In this document: positions 27,345 to 39,361 of the stretch, in pieces
Layout: every line of letters starts with the position of its first letter
Numbering within the stretch: the first letter of the stretch is position 1
Assembly: GCA_030770535.1 (NCBI GenBank)
Contig: JASVEC010000014.1
Location: 496,001 to 560,000 of the forward strand
Direction: 5' to 3'
From: Batkoa obscura
Lineage: Eukaryota > Entomophthoromycota > Entomophthoromycetes > Entomophthorales > Batkoaceae
DNA: 64,000 nucleotides
Program-made: the position numbers and the translations under genes
The notes under the pieces: generated by a model
What the model was told of the DNA's origin: nothing
Databases searched by the model: none
Seen by the model: the letters and a program-made list of their open reading frames with translations, nothing else

Positions 27345-28639
27345 ATGGAGAATTTTTTGAATTTGAGGAGTCGAGAAAGGATATCATTAAGTAAGCTTTA
27401 TACCACCTTTCATATTAAGGTAAATATGTTAGTTTGTTGTAAATTACGGAACAAAACAATACCATCAATGCTATGAGAAGACATAGCCCCATATCATGAT
27501 CATTATTATAGAAAAAAGTGTACGGTAGTTGTAAAAAATATGGACATTATATTGAATGTTTGATATTAAAACACATTTGGAGCTACCGACTTACCTTTGG
27601 GTATATCCAAATAATACCAAACTTTATTCGTTTTTAGATGAATATTTTAAGAATGTAAGTTGTTTTGAAAATACTCAGATACTAGGCCTTTGGCATATTA
27701 ATTGTATAAATGGTATGACAGATGAGGAATACATGGATAAAAATGAAATCCGTATCAAGGAATTATTCCAAAGTTTAGAACATCTAGGGCTTGATGATTT
27801 AAATTATTATTTTGCAACGTCGACTTTACCAAATTTATCATCAAATTTGAATTTATTAATAATCAACGATATTTTTGCTATTGAAGTTACTTGTTTTGAA
27901 GATTCATTAAATAAGTAGACGATTTGAGAAAGCTTCATATAATTTATCTTGAACTCAAATTAGAAGATATGAGTTTCTTCTTAAACAAATCTTTTCCGCA
28001 ATTGAATATATTGGATATGGGGAGTTTGGTTGTAGATGTTTCGGAGAATGAAGTTGTAGATTATGAATATATATAAATTTAAATAACTATCCAAACCTAA
28101 CGAAACTCTATTATCAAGAATATCCTATTTTAGCATTCAATAAGGTATCAAAGTTAAAAGAGTTAAAAGAGTTAAAAGAGTTAAAAGAGTTAACATTGAT
28201 GGGAGCTGACCTACTAGATGCGACTATAAATAAAGAGGTGTTTCCGGAATTAAACCAGCTAAATCAATTAAAGCTACACTGTTCTTTCAACCTTTCATTA
28301 AAACATTTATGTTTATATTTATTGTCAACGATCAGATATTTATCTATTTATGTATGACCCTTTAATATTCCTAATCAAGGGAGTTTGTCTAAAAAATAAT
28401 ACAAATATAGTTGTTTTAAAACTAACAATCTTACTGGATGTTGGTTCTTTTGATTATATATATCGTATCGTATGCTGTATAACCTTGAAATGATAAATTG
28501 TGAATTCAAAGGCAACATATCACGTTTAAATCATAAAGTACCAAAGGATTCTAGTTTAACGAATATAAATATTGATTTTTATAACCGACCAAATTTATAT
28601 GGTTTTATTGATTGTATTTTCAAATATTTTCAAATATAA
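27345..28639 (+). pseudogene. F-box/LRR pseudogene, paralogue of the downstream gene
   Basis: Aligns with the intact F-box/LRR gene at 29067-30386 along its length. The F-box part (about 27345-27480) is scrambled by frame changes. A 120-codon block (27556-27918) is open and matches the LRR start: YPNNTKLYSFLDEYFKN against YPNCNKLYLSLDNYLKN. Later pieces include FFLNKSFPQLNILDM against CFLNKSFPELDRLHM, and ATINKEVFPELNQL against TPINKEKFPKLNQL. Multiple stops and frame changes separate the blocks. It is most likely a dead tandem duplicate. Confidence 0.85.
28152..28192 (+). repeat. 9-bp tandem repeat in the F-box pseudogene
   Basis: About 4.5 units of AGTTAAAAG, which would translate as repeated LKE. 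The intact paralogue has a single NLKEL at the same place, so the repeat grew in this copy. Confidence 0.85.
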
Positions 28640-29066
28640 AAATACTTAATTATTAAATATAGATAGATATGTGATAAATTATGTGAATGATCCCAGGTTT
28701 TATTTTAAATAAAGTTGATATCTCAGTTTAATATATTATATTAAAACTTATATCAACCTTTTGTAAATTATATGTATGATAATGGTTATAATACTGATGT
28801 TATTGAAAACATATACCAATTTCTAATAAAATCTCAATTTTTTATAGTATTTACCTTTGTTTATTCTAAATAAACTACTTAGGAGCTGATTGGCCCTTTG
28901 GATATTTTATAATGTTGCGTAATGCTTTATGGATCAATGAATGTCATTAAACTTGATTTTATGGAATGTCACTATTTAATCTCACAAACACGAAAATAAC
29001 AATATTTGAATTAAACAAAAACTATCTTGTATTAATTGGATTTTTATAGTTCCAACGAACCTTATA
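28640..29066. other. Intergenic region between the F-box copies
   Basis: About 430 bases of AT-rich DNA containing the promoter of the intact F-box gene. No other feature seen. Confidence 0.5.
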
Positions 29067-30386
29067 ATGAAGAGGCTACTAAAACTTGAGGGCTTAGAAA
29101 ATGATGTACTCAGAGAAATTTTATGTCACCTTTCATCTAAAGATAAAGTTAAATTACTTTTATGCTGTAAAAGATGGAATAGAGTACTACTACCACTATT
29201 ATGGGAAAATATGACTCCGAGCTACAGTTATTATTATAGGAAGCAGATGTATACTAGTTTTAGAAAATACGGTCATTATATTAAATATTTGGATCTCAAA
29301 ACATTTGTAAATTTACCAATCCACTCTTCAGTTTATCCAAATTGTAACAAGCTTTATTTATCTTTAGACAATTATTTAAAAAACAAAATCCATTTTGAAA
29401 GTAGTCAGCTAACAGGTCTTTACTATACTAATTTTATTGACGATATGAAAACAGAGGACTATATACTTAAGAATGAGGTTTGTATAGAAAAGATATTCCA
29501 AAATCTAAAGTATTTTAAAATTCATAACTTAAGTATATATTTCAAAATATCAATCATACCATTATTACCATCAAATCTAAGCTCATTAGTAATCACTGAC
29601 AGCTATGATAGTAGAGTGCCATATTTTGAATTCATGATAAATAAGTTCGATAATTTAAAGGTGCTTAAATTAATTAATATTGAGCTTGGATTTAGGGATT
29701 TTATTTGTTTTCTAAATAAATCATTTCCTGAATTAGATAGGTTACATATGGAAGATATAATTGTTGAAGATTTGGAAGATTTAGAACAAATGTGTATAAA
29801 TTTAAATAACTACCCAAAGCTAATGACACTCTACTACCAAGGAAGTTATATGTTATTATTTAATGGTACATCAAATTTAAAAGAACTGGTACTAAGTGCA
29901 GTTAGCTTAGAAAATACGCCTATAAATAAAGAGAAATTTCCAAAGTTGAATCAATTAACTTTGAATTATTGTGTCGATATTTCATCAAAGCAATTCTATT
30001 TGATATTTAACATGTCAACGATTACCTATTTAAACTTATTAATGTACAATCATTTAGTGCTTTTAATTAAAGAAATTTACCCAAAAAATAACACAAATAT
30101 AATTTCACTAAAAATTGTTAACCCTGTTTTAGATGCCAATTTCTTTAATTTTTTATATACATCATGCCCTATCCTATGTAACCTTGAAATAATAGACTGT
30201 GAATTTAAAAATGACATATCATTTTCAGATCATAAAATAATAAGGTATACTAATTTGACAAACGTAATAGTTAAGTTTTATAGTTATCCAATTGTAAATA
30301 GTTTTATTAACTATGCTTTAAAACATTTTAAAAATATTAAAATGTTTAGAATTTCAAATATAAGTAAAAGTGTACAAACTGTTTAA
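29067..30386 (+). CDS. F-box/LRR protein
   Basis: Single-exon gene for 439 residues. The N-terminal F-box reads LENDVLREILCHLSSKDK followed by CCKRWNRVLLPLLWENM, the usual Skp1-binding pattern of an SCF ubiquitin ligase adaptor. The remainder is Leu/Ile-rich with irregular repeats of about 25 residues (FDNLKVLKLINIELG, TSNLKELVLSAVSLENTP, FPKLNQLTLNYCVD), consistent with a degenerate LRR solenoid that would choose the substrate. The substrate is unknown. A decayed paralogue lies immediately upstream, suggesting an expanded family with birth and death of copies. Confidence 0.85.
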   Translation: MKRLLKLEGLENDVLREILCHLSSKDKVKLLLCCKRWNRVLLPLLWENMTPSYSYYYRKQMYTSFRKYGHYIKYLDLKTFVNLPIHSSVYPNCNKLYLSLDNYLKNKIHFESSQLTGLYYTNFIDDMKTEDYILKNEVCIEKIFQNLKYFKIHNLSIYFKISIIPLLPSNLSSLVITDSYDSRVPYFEFMINKFDNLKVLKLINIELGFRDFICFLNKSFPELDRLHMEDIIVEDLEDLEQMCINLNNYPKLMTLYYQGSYMLLFNGTSNLKELVLSAVSLENTPINKEKFPKLNQLTLNYCVDISSKQFYLIFNMSTITYLNLLMYNHLVLLIKEIYPKNNTNIISLKIVNPVLDANFFNFLYTSCPILCNLEIIDCEFKNDISFSDHKIIRYTNLTNVIVKFYSYPIVNSFINYALKHFKNIKMFRISNISKSVQTV

Positions 30387-30669
30387 ATGGTTCTGATGTT
30401 ATTTATAATAAAGATATCTTTAATTAATTTTCTAGTTTTTGATTTTTTTCAGAAGCTTTGCTAAGAATCTATTTTAAAAGTAACTGTAGTATTGATCTTG
30501 TTACAAAATTCACTATTATTTTTGATAGCTAACCTTTAAACAATAGTTTCTGTGACCTAACATCACAAATGTATTGAATATCTCTAATATAAAATTTAGA
30601 ATTGCTAAATTAAAAACTATTTTCTATTATTCCTCATTATTTATTAAATTATCAATAATTTTTATAAAA

Positions 30670-30769
30670 TGGGGGTGTATTTTTGTGTTTAAAGATTTTA
30701 CCAACAATTTTTCTACTCAAATAGTGCTTAAAAGATAGAAAAAGCAATGAACCCAAAAAAACATCCTTA
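30670..30769 (+). mobile_element. TGGGGATG MITE, copy 7
   Basis: 100-bp copy with left end TGGGGGTGTATTTTTG and mutated right end AAAACATCCTTA. Core CTCAAATAGTGCTTAAAAGAT. Confidence 0.75.
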
Positions 30770-30969
30770 AATATTTGTATAGATTGAAATACTATGTAGT
30801 AAATATTAAAGCATATTTATCATATTATTATCAGCTAGTTATTAAGGGTGTTAGCATAATATATCAAAATGCCTTTTTTATCTATTGCTCACTTCTTGAT
30901 AAAGTTGGAAGCCATTATTGAAAAGGTATCTCTCTATCATGAAAGATTAAGAAATATCTGAGAAATATA

Positions 30970-31067
30970 TGCGGATGTATCTTTATATAAGAGTTTTACT
31001 AGCAACTTTTCCACTTAAATAGCGCTTAAAAGATAGAAAAACAATGAAGCCAAAAAAAACATTCTCA
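30970..31067 (+). mobile_element. TGGGGATG MITE, copy 8
   Basis: 98-bp copy with ends TGCGGATGTATC and AACATTCTCA, and core CTTAAATAGCGCTTAAAAGAT. It shares the AAAAGATAGAAAAA variant with copy 7, so these two are probably close relatives. Confidence 0.75.
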
Positions 31068-32017
31068 TATTTTTTAAATATGATTACGATTTTTTGTGTA
31101 CTTTAAAAAAGCAAAGCTCCCAACTGTTTTTTTCTAATAAATAGTAAAAACATGAGGTAAAGGAGAACATACCAGGTTATTAGAATGTAAACTTTAGGTA
31201 AGAGCTCCGATTTGGCTAAACTATCTTCGGCTTTAGATAGATCAATTCATAACGGACTCAATTTCCGTTTCGTATAAACTATGCCAAGCAAAAGAAGGTG
31301 AAGAAACTGGAAAAAGACCAGCTTCATTATTGGTTGAGAGTTGAGCGTAATATGATGATTTGATTTTTTTAAGGACATGATATAATTTCATTTAGGGGTA
31401 TAGAGCAATCATACACTTTAAGTATTATTTATTCACTTGTCTTTCTATCTTGAAAAAATTAAGTAAGCAACAAAAAAGTATAACTTTGAGATAAGTCTCA
31501 TAACGTATTATAATAAGTTTATACAGCAATATAAACTACTATAGAGGAAATCACAAACAGCACTAATGTTGAAAAGTCTATTGCTAAAAACATTAATAAA
31601 CTTTCAAGAATAATGTTTGATTCTAATTTTAAAAGAGATATCGCTAATCTCATCCTTATCTAACCCAATGTTATAATCTTTAAAGCCAATAGTTTGAGAT
31701 AATAAAAAATTCAAGTTTTATAAATAAATGTCTATCTCTTATCTATTTTCAAATGTTTTTTAATTTTTACTTAATAAAATAGCTTATATAAGATATAAAT
31801 TATTTTAATTTAAAACTTTTTACCATTGTTCCTAATAATATAATGTAAAAACAACGGGTAAAATGGTTATTTTAAACAATAAAATAGAAGTTATTAAATA
31901 GTTGAAGCCAAATTTAATTGATCTAATTTAATTATTAGCCTATAATTAAAAATTTGAAAAATTACAATCTTTAGAACAATATCCCTTAATAAAATATATT
32001 CCCAGGCATATAAACCT

Positions 32018-32025
32018 TATAAAAG
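32018..32025 (+). promoter_or_regulatory. Candidate TATA box of the elongase gene
   Basis: TATAAAAG lies about 51-58 bases upstream of the start codon at 32076. It is a good consensus match, but AT-rich DNA makes chance matches common. Confidence 0.3.
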
Positions 32026-32075
32026 TGAAAAAATCCATTTTATACAAAATCAACTTTTGTCCTTTTTTCTAAAAA

Positions 32076-32870
32076 ATGGTTTCAATAACTGATTTCACCA
32101 CCATAAACCACTGGAAAGAATTACCATTATCACAATGGTATCCTTACTTCAACCATCAACCTACTGCTATCTTTATAGCCATCACCTATTTAATAACTGT
32201 AAAATCGTGTACCGAATACATTAAAAAACAAGCAGCAAAGGATTCGAAGACAAGCGGTGCCTTTAAAGCCTTCATGTTACTACATAATCTTGCCTTAGCT
32301 ATTTACTCCTTCGCTACTTTTGCTTCCTTATTTATAACTATCTACACTGCTGTATCCAACAGTGACTCTCTCTACGACACTTATTGCGACAAAAACCAAG
32401 TTGTATGGACTCAAAGTCTTTATTTTAACACTTGGTTATTTTACTTATCGAAATACTGGGAGTTTATCGACACTTTAATTCTAATCGTCAAAAACAAAGT
32501 CCCTTCTCTTTTACAATGCTATCACCACTCTGGTGCCGTTCTTGGTATGTTTTATCTGTTTAACAGTTCTAGTCCTGGTGCTTGGATCTTTGTATTGTTA
32601 AATTCATTGATCCACACTATCATGTACATGTATTATTTTTTCACTATTTTGGGATATAGACCAAAGTTTAAGAAGTATATTACGGGCCTTCAACTTACTC
32701 AATTCGTTGTTGGGTCTTGTTTAGCGATACCTTACTTTATTTGGCCAGAGTGTATTTCTTTAAAGCAAAAGTTGGCTATAGCTTTTAATTTAGTTTATGT
32801 CGTACCACTTATATATCTATTTATGAAGTTTGCCAAGGAAACTTATACAGTGAAGAATAAGAAAAATTAA
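32076..32870 (+). CDS. Very-long-chain fatty-acid elongase, ELO family
   Basis: ER membrane condensing enzyme (3-ketoacyl-CoA synthase) that joins malonyl-CoA to acyl-CoA. The gene has a single exon of 264 residues, about the normal ELO size, with six to seven hydrophobic segments. Motifs in order: LSKYWEFIDTL (KxxExxDT), LLQCYHHSGAV at the histidine box with Gln in the first position of HxxHH, NSLIHTIMYMYYFF (NxxxHxxMYxYY), and LQLTQFVVG (TxxQ region). The C-terminus is Lys-rich (VKNKKN), perhaps an ER-retrieval signal. Chain-length preference cannot be read. A dead paralogue lies at 14016-14780. Confidence 0.95.
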   Translation: MVSITDFTTINHWKELPLSQWYPYFNHQPTAIFIAITYLITVKSCTEYIKKQAAKDSKTSGAFKAFMLLHNLALAIYSFATFASLFITIYTAVSNSDSLYDTYCDKNQVVWTQSLYFNTWLFYLSKYWEFIDTLILIVKNKVPSLLQCYHHSGAVLGMFYLFNSSSPGAWIFVLLNSLIHTIMYMYYFFTILGYRPKFKKYITGLQLTQFVVGSCLAIPYFIWPECISLKQKLAIAFNLVYVVPLIYLFMKFAKETYTVKNKKN

Positions 32871-33196
32871 TAGGATTATTTTGGTTTTAATAAAAAATAT
32901 ATATTAAGCTAATTTTATAAATGTTAACAGTTTTGCTTGATTTTATGAATATTGATTAAATTATATTAGTAGTGTAATGATCATCTCTTTTAATCAATCT
33001 AAAAAAACATTTAAGTAAGCTATAACCTTATAAGAAAATGAACGGAACGAATATCTAAAGCAACTATTTGAAATACATTATAATAGATTATACATTATTT
33101 TAAATTTTGACTTCTGATTTCAATTAAATTCTCGAGCACAATTTTTCCGGCCAATCATTCTTAAAATTATTTCAAACTCAAAAAAATTCTACTTTA
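32871..33196. other. Intergenic region between convergent genes
   Basis: About 330 bases of AT-rich DNA between the elongase and NAT9-like 3' ends. Nothing else seen. Confidence 0.5.
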
Positions 33197-34162
33197 TTAA
33201 GGATTAAAATTGTCATACTTCAACTTAATGGTATCTAATTCCACCACTGTATAATGTGAATTTACATTGAGATCACTCTGTAATTTTCTTAGACTTTCAG
33301 AATTAGCTTTCAATTCCAACGTGACCTCTTTGAAGGCAGTACTATAACTTATTTGTTGAAACTGAAGCTTTTCTTTAAATAGCTTTAAACTTGAAGTGTT
33401 AGACTCTCCAATTTTCGAGGTGATTCTAGTAAGGTTTAAAGAGGCAACTCCTAATAAATAGTTAGGCTGGATAAAGTTATATAAGTAATAAATACCATAT
33501 TCCATCATCATCAATAATGCTAATAAACCCAACCCTTTACCGCGGTAGGATTTTTCTATTAAATGAATTTTAGCAGGTTGTATTTGAAGATTTAACTTAG
33601 TTACCAGCTACCATAATCTCTATTTCGGCGCTATTCTTATCCTCAAAGTCATTCAAGAAGAGATTAACGTCACCGATTATTTCTATATTCAACTATAGTT
33701 AGTTTTTATCCTTTAATTTTAGAAATTATTTAAAAACACTAGAAATAAAACTTACTTCCTTTTATTTGAGTTGTATCATTCGATTCATTAATCAATTCTT
33801 CCTTTTCAGCAACAAATAAAATAAATGTACACTCTATAAAGTAATTAAATCATTTCACCTGTTATTCTATTTGTACTTACTATCTTCATCTTCCCTCCAA
33901 CTATCTTGCATCTGATACTCTTCTTCTAAGCTTAAAGGTTCTGATGCAGTCAATTCTAAAACATCGATTATTATCACTATCTCTTATACATTCACAAATA
34001 ACAAACCTAATAATTCTTCAGTTTTCATCCATTGATGATACTGTGGAACATGCTCTTTTAAATAAGGGATCAGCCACAATCTATCGTTTTTCTTGATTTT
34101 TATTAGTTGTTGTTATTATTGCTTATTAAATTTACTAATATCGTGTTGCTATTAATTAACAT
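33197..34162 (-). CDS. NAT9: NAT9-like N-acetyltransferase
   Basis: GNAT-family protein. Six exons on the minus strand (34162-34136, 34091-34007, 33955-33881, 33833-33756, 33682-33605, 33555-33197) give 233 residues. The match to NAT9 is clear: WLIPYLKEHVPQYHQWMKTE, LTASEPLSLEEEYQMQDSW, EDKCTFILFVAE, IGDVNLFLNDFED, and acetyl-CoA loop YRGKGLGLLALLMMMEYG, then KIGESNTSSLKLFKEKL. The R/Q-x-x-G-x-G/A motif of the GNAT fold is RGKGLG. Animal NAT9 is linked to microtubule stability; a fungal role is unknown. Introns are 44-51 nt where seen. Its start is 195 bp upstream of the NRAMP gene's stop. Confidence 0.88.
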
Positions 34163-34357
34163 TTTGTCTAAAAATAATGAAACTGAGAAGTTAAAAGGTT
34201 TTAATTTTATCAAAATAAGCTTATCTTAATTTACTAAAAATGCTAATTTTTAAAAATGAACTTTATATTGATAAATTTCAACAATTAATGACTAAAATAA
34301 CTTTAATATCATCAAGTTATAATATTATTTGGATAATGGTAATACTATCTAGTAGAA

Positions 34358-36035
34358 TTAATAGCATCTAACAACCTTGTAAATAAATCCAATATAAATG
34401 GCCACAAAGAGGGTAAGTGGGATAGCAGTATAGACATTAAAAGCGAGATGATAAAACAAATTAAAGATTAGGAACCCATTAAAACCTAAAAGCACAACAG
34501 CGACAAGATAATATGCATATAAACTTGTTTTCGATAGAACAAACTGTTTACCCATAACAGTAACATCTCCAAGCAAAGCAAGCAAGGGTATAAGGGCAAA
34601 TGGGAGTTGTAGTGATTGTAAGGTATTTAAATACTCACCTAAGGTATCTAAATAATCTTTTGCTAGGATAGCAACCAAGATAGATGGAATCAAAGCAATG
34701 CTTCTTGTCAATAAAACTCGTTTCCAAGGTGTTATAGAGAACTTCCAAAACCCTTCCATAACATATTGACCTGCCAAAGTACCTGTCATCGTTGACGACT
34801 GACCAGCAGCTAGAAGCCCTATTGCCCAGATGTACTTCGCTTTATCACCTAACGTGTTAGCTAGTGCCTCGGCAGCGTCTGCTAAGCCAACGTTATATTT
34901 TGGCACGCTTCCATTATTGTAATAGAAAACTTTAGCAAACACTACCATTAACGCAAGGTTAATTAAAAAAGAAATAAACAAAGCAAGTCCAGACTCAATA
35001 AATAAATACTTATTTGCCAGCTTAACTTGCTTTTTTTCTAAATCTACTCGACATACTTCCTTTCCAGAAGCTAAAGCAGAGTGTAAATATATATTATGTG
35101 GCATTATAACTAGTTTAAGAAGATTAATTCAACTCTTAAAAACAAGAGGTTTAAATACTTACTAGCTCCAACCATAGCTACTGCTTGGATAACCGCATAC
35201 TTAGGAATGTTTGGCACCAATAAGCCCTCCATCACCAATTTTGGATCCGGATTTGCCAAAAACATTTCAAAACAAAAACAAATAGCCATAACTCCAATCA
35301 AACTCATAAAAAAAGACTCCAGCTTATTCATCCCATATCTATGTAAAGCAAGAAATGTAAATGTATCTAACACTGTAATGATTACTCCCAACCAAAGTGG
35401 GAAGTTGAATAAAATATTAAAAGCTATAGCTGTACCCACCACTTCTTGTATATCACTACCTATAATCGCTAGTTCACACATAATCCATAACATCTTTGCA
35501 ATTGGTTTCGGGTATCGGATACGAATATGTTCTGCTAGATGTTTACCTGTCACAATACCTAATTGGGAGGCAAGATTTTGGATCATCAAACCCAAAAAAT
35601 GCGCCCAAAAAAGGATCCAGAGTAGGCTTTTTAAATATATAAGGTTTTCCTACTTATAAAAGCTTTAATTTTAATTACCTATTTCCACACAGTGCTGCTG
35701 CTTGTAGATCTGACTCTAAATTACCTGGATCAAGATAGGCAATGGACCTGATAGCAGTTTAATCAAAGATTACATATACTTTATTTTTTCACTTACATTA
35801 ACCATCCTGGTCCTGAAAATAACCAGAAATTCTTTAAACCAAATTCTCTTTGTAGTAGATTAGCATCTTTGTTAGCGAACGAATATTCACGTATGCTTTT
35901 CCTCTTTTTTATATTTGGTTTTGAATTAATATAGTATACGTCCGGTAGTTCTAATAGCTTGCTCGTTTCTTGTTCAGATTGTTGCGAGCCCATTTTTGGT
36001 CTTGATTTTAAGTGTGTTGCATCGCTAGAATGCAT
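34358..36035 (-). CDS. NRAMP divalent-metal transporter
   Basis: Proton-coupled importer of Mn2+, Fe2+ and similar ions (Smf family). Four exons on the minus strand (36035-35797, 35747-35679, 35626-35163, 35109-34358) give 507 residues. The metal-binding motifs are intact but split by introns: AYLDPGNLESDLQ in TM1, and GAIIMPHNIYLHSAL across the exon 3/4 junction in TM6. The consensus transport motif region GQSSTMTGTLAGQYVMEGF is also present. The N-terminus of about 75 residues is hydrophilic, with KKRKS and several Ser, a probable regulatory tail. At exon 3 the nearer AG would break the frame; the acceptor at 35627 keeps it. Confidence 0.94.
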
Positions 36036-36337
36036 TTTGGTTTAAAAGTATATCATTGTTGAGCCTAAAATAAAACTTGTTTTAGATAGGAGTTTTAATT
36101 GGATTGGTTCGAGATTTAAAGAATTTAGTAAATTAAATGTATTCTGTTGATTTTATCCTAAAACGGAAGAATCATAATAAATATTCATTTTAATTATTTA
36201 TCATAACGATAACAATCATATTTAATTATCTGTATCTTTAAATTAAATTTTATTCTTTTGTAATTTACAATTAAAAATATTCAAAATCAAATTTAATTAC
36301 TATAAACTAAAAGCCTGTAAGTTAAACTCTATCTCTA
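36036..36337. other. Intergenic region upstream of the NRAMP gene
   Basis: About 300 bases, AT-rich, holding the NRAMP promoter and the end of the arginyl-tRNA synthetase transcript. No site could be named. Confidence 0.5.
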
Positions 36338-38274
36338 TTACATTTTATCCACTGTTTTTAATCCCAACACAGCAAGGCCATTCTCAAGTGTTTGTTTAGT
36401 AGCCCAAAACAATAACCATCTAGCTTTACTCAACTCAATATCATTTAAACCTTTAACTCTAAGCTGTTCATTGGCTTGGATAGAAACGCGTGATAGTTGT
36501 AGCAAATATTGAGCAATTGTACATGGCTCAAAATTTATCTGAGCTTGTGCTATGACATTTGGAAATTGGGCTAAAAGATAAGCTAGTTCAAATGCAATAG
36601 GTTCAATTAGCAGATCAAAATTAATTTCCTTTGTTAATGGGATTTGAGCTTTTCTTTCAATACTATGAATTAAAGTGTTATTAACAATTATTTAATTGCT
36701 TTGGTAATTGTATATACTTACCCACAAATCTTAGCATAAGAATATAACAAATAAACTCCGGTATCTCCTTTATGGTCTAACATTCTATTCCAATCAAATT
36801 GATAATCCTTATTCCTCTTTGCCAAAAAATCTTGAATCTTTATACCTGCTGTAGCGATCTGATCGGAAATAAAATCCTGTTCTTGCTTATCAATACTATT
36901 CTCATCTTTCATAATCTCCATAGTTTTACCCTTACACCTTTCTAAAATATCTTTTAAAAATATAGTATTTCCTTTTCTCGTAGAAACTCCTATCACTCTA
37001 CCAAACCCAATGTGCACTAAATTTTTATGCCATCCTTGACTAATATCAAGCTGATACTTTTCTTTGATTTTGTTTTCAATAACTGGATGGATTAACTCAA
37101 TAACCTTAAATACTTGTCTCATATATAAATTTTGTTCGTTACCAACCACATAAATCATCTTATCAAAGTTTAACTCAATTTTTCTCTTAATAATCGTAGC
37201 TATGTCCCTCATCAGATATAAACTAGTACCATCCTTTTTTATCAATATTGGTTGACCCAATTCGTAATCGGTTAAGTCTATAAACATAGCCCCTTCTCTT
37301 TTTTTAACTAAGTTGCTGTCTTTTAAGCACTCTAAAGCCAAGTTTAAATACTCGTTGCTTTCCCTTTCTCCAGAATAGATATCAAAATCAATATTTAATT
37401 TTCTATAAAGTTCTTTAAAACTTTTTAAACTTAAATCATGAAACCATTGCCACTGCTTTAACATATCTTCATCTCCTTATTTAATATGTTAATCGAATTA
37501 TTCTTTAAAGCTATTTTTTATTGTCTTACCTTGTTCCAACAACTTGAAATATTCTTGAGCTTTAATCGAAACACTTTCGTCTGATTCTTTTAACTGGTTG
37601 ATCTTAACGTATACTTCATATAAATGCAACATTGGATCATCTTTTAGCTTTCCTACATCTCCAAACTTTTCAAACCCTAAAACTAATAAACCTATCGAAA
37701 TCTTTTAATTAAATATAATAACAACTAATGTTAGCTTACCATACTGTTTCCCCCAATCTCCTAGATAATTAATGGTTACCAACTCGCTTTTCGAACTATT
37801 AAATCTGATCAAATTCGATATAAACTGTCCCAAAATGCTAGATCGTAAGTGTCCAATATGAAATGGTTTAGCTATATTGGGACTTGAGTATTCCACAACT
37901 ACTTTTTTATCCTTATATCCATCTTCCAACCAACTATTATGATCCCATTCACTTGGTATTCCATAAACTTCCCTTTTATCATAGATATCAGTTAATATGT
38001 CCTTTAACAATCCTCTCTGACTTAACTCGAAGTTTAAAAATGGGCCCAGTTGAGATGTCCTTAACGAGTAAGAATGGAGCGTCTTTTCTAAATGCGATTG
38101 GACATCGCTTATATCCACTGAAGTTAACTTTTTGAGTTGAGGTAAAGAAATGCTAAATTGACCATGGGCTTTATTCTTTGGGACCATAAGTAGAGGCTTG
38201 AGGCTCTGTTTTGGGATCGAGCTCGCTTGGCTTAAACCTTCAATGATCGATTTTCGTATGTGAGAAAGTGCCAT
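36338..38274 (-). CDS. Arginyl-tRNA synthetase
   Basis: Class I synthetase charging tRNA-Arg. Four exons on the minus strand (38274-37740, 37691-37530, 37475-36722, 36662-36338) give 591 residues. It has the N-terminal Add-1 domain, then VEYSSPNIAKPFHIGHLRS with the HIGH signature, TINYLGDWGKQYG, DLTDYELGQPILIKKDGTS, and YVVGNEQNLYMRQVF. The KMSKS position reads VIGVSTRKGNTI, as in many ArgRS that lack canonical KMSKS. The C-terminal anticodon-binding domain starts near LLYSYAKICGIERKA. It begins MALSHIRKSIIEG with no strong presequence, so cytosolic, mitochondrial or dual use is undecided. It diverges from the EVE gene across 176 bp. Confidence 0.95.
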
Positions 38275-38450
38275 TTGAGAGTCTTTTGTTTGGGCGCTAT
38301 TCTAGTTTAATTAATTAAATTACAAAGATTAACTCGAAAATTTTGATTTGACTTTCTGACCTTGAGTTTTTTAAAAGAATTCGAAATGAAAAGAAAATCA
38401 AAAGATAATGAAACTCAAAAATGTAAAACTTAAAATAACACTTAAAATTA

Positions 38451-39361
38451 ATGAAAGACATACTAAGTCCAATACCCAAAGCCCAAAAAAACAAAACTGA
38501 AGTCCCAGTAAAAGAGATAACATCTAAAGTATCGGGTGCCGTATACTGGTTAATGAAATCTGAGCCTGAAACTCGACTAGTTAAAGGAAAGGATGTGAGG
38601 TTTAGGTAAACTAAGATAGTCCTTCAATAGATATTTATATTAAAAATAATAAAAGCATTGATGATTTAAAACATAGTAAGGATAGTAAAACGAGTTGGGA
38701 GGGAGTGGTACTTTATTTATTGAGTTTAAGTTACTATTTTTTCTAACTGAGTTAATTATATAGCGGAATTATGAAGCAAGGAACTTTATGAGAGATAAGA
38801 TGAAGTTGGGGGATACTGTAATTTGAAATAAGCTGTCAAGTACTAAATATTAATTCATCTACTAGGTACTATTTTATCATTCTAATTGTAAGGTTCCTGG
38901 TATTATTGGATTGGCTAAAGTAAAAGATATTTATTTTTTGGAATGGAATTAAATTTATTGTTTTGTTTAGGTGGTCAAAACAGGGTATCCAGATGGTAAG
39001 TTAATATATTGAATACAAAATCAAAAGCTGATTAAGCCGCTTTTTGAAAAGAAACTGCGACTGATCCCAATCACCCTTACTTTGATAAGCGTATTAAAGA
39101 TGGTCAGAATCCATGGTATAAAGTGGCTATTTATTTATTATTGATACAAGTTGTACTTATATATATTAGGTAGATATCCAATTTGCAGAAAAGTTTGATG
39201 AGATAATATCATTAAAAACATTAAAGTCATATAGAGATAAAGAAGTTTTTAGTGAATTAAGTTTATTCAAAAGAGCTCAATTATCTATACAAAAAGTAAC
39301 CCAAGCTCAATTTGATTTTATCATGAGTTTAAAAGCGGAAGGAGGTAGCCAAAAAGGATAA
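38451..39361 (+). CDS. EVE-domain protein, THYN1-like
   Basis: Seven exons (38451-38605, 38656-38707, 38764-38817, 38866-38919, 38971-38995, 39052-39122, 39170-39361) give 200 residues. Visible are VYWLMKSEPETRLVKGKDV, SIDDLKHSKDSKTSWEGVRN, ARNFMRDKMKLGD, FYHSNCKVPGIIGLAKV, DPNHPYFDKR and WYKVDIQFAEKF. This is the standard EVE fold of THYN1, related to YTH/PUA readers of modified bases. Four of the seven exons are about 25-55 nt. The exon 6 donor is GTGGCT, unusual for this window. Role in the cell is unknown; binding of modified nucleic acid is inferred from the family. Confidence 0.9.

Larger units (their letters stand above)
30387..32075. other. Gene-poor intergenic region with two MITEs
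   Basis: Contains MITE copies 7 and 8 (30670-30769, 30970-31067), about 200 bp apart in the same orientation. Around 31200-31340 the minus strand has a short open stretch (TNNEAGLFPVSSPSFAWHSL) with coding-like composition but no support. The rest is plain AT-rich DNA. Confidence 0.5.

Noticed and set aside
31200-31340. Short minus-strand stretch reading like coding sequence
   Set aside because: About 36 codons with reasonable composition, but no start, splice signals or recognised homology. It could be a gene fragment or chance.
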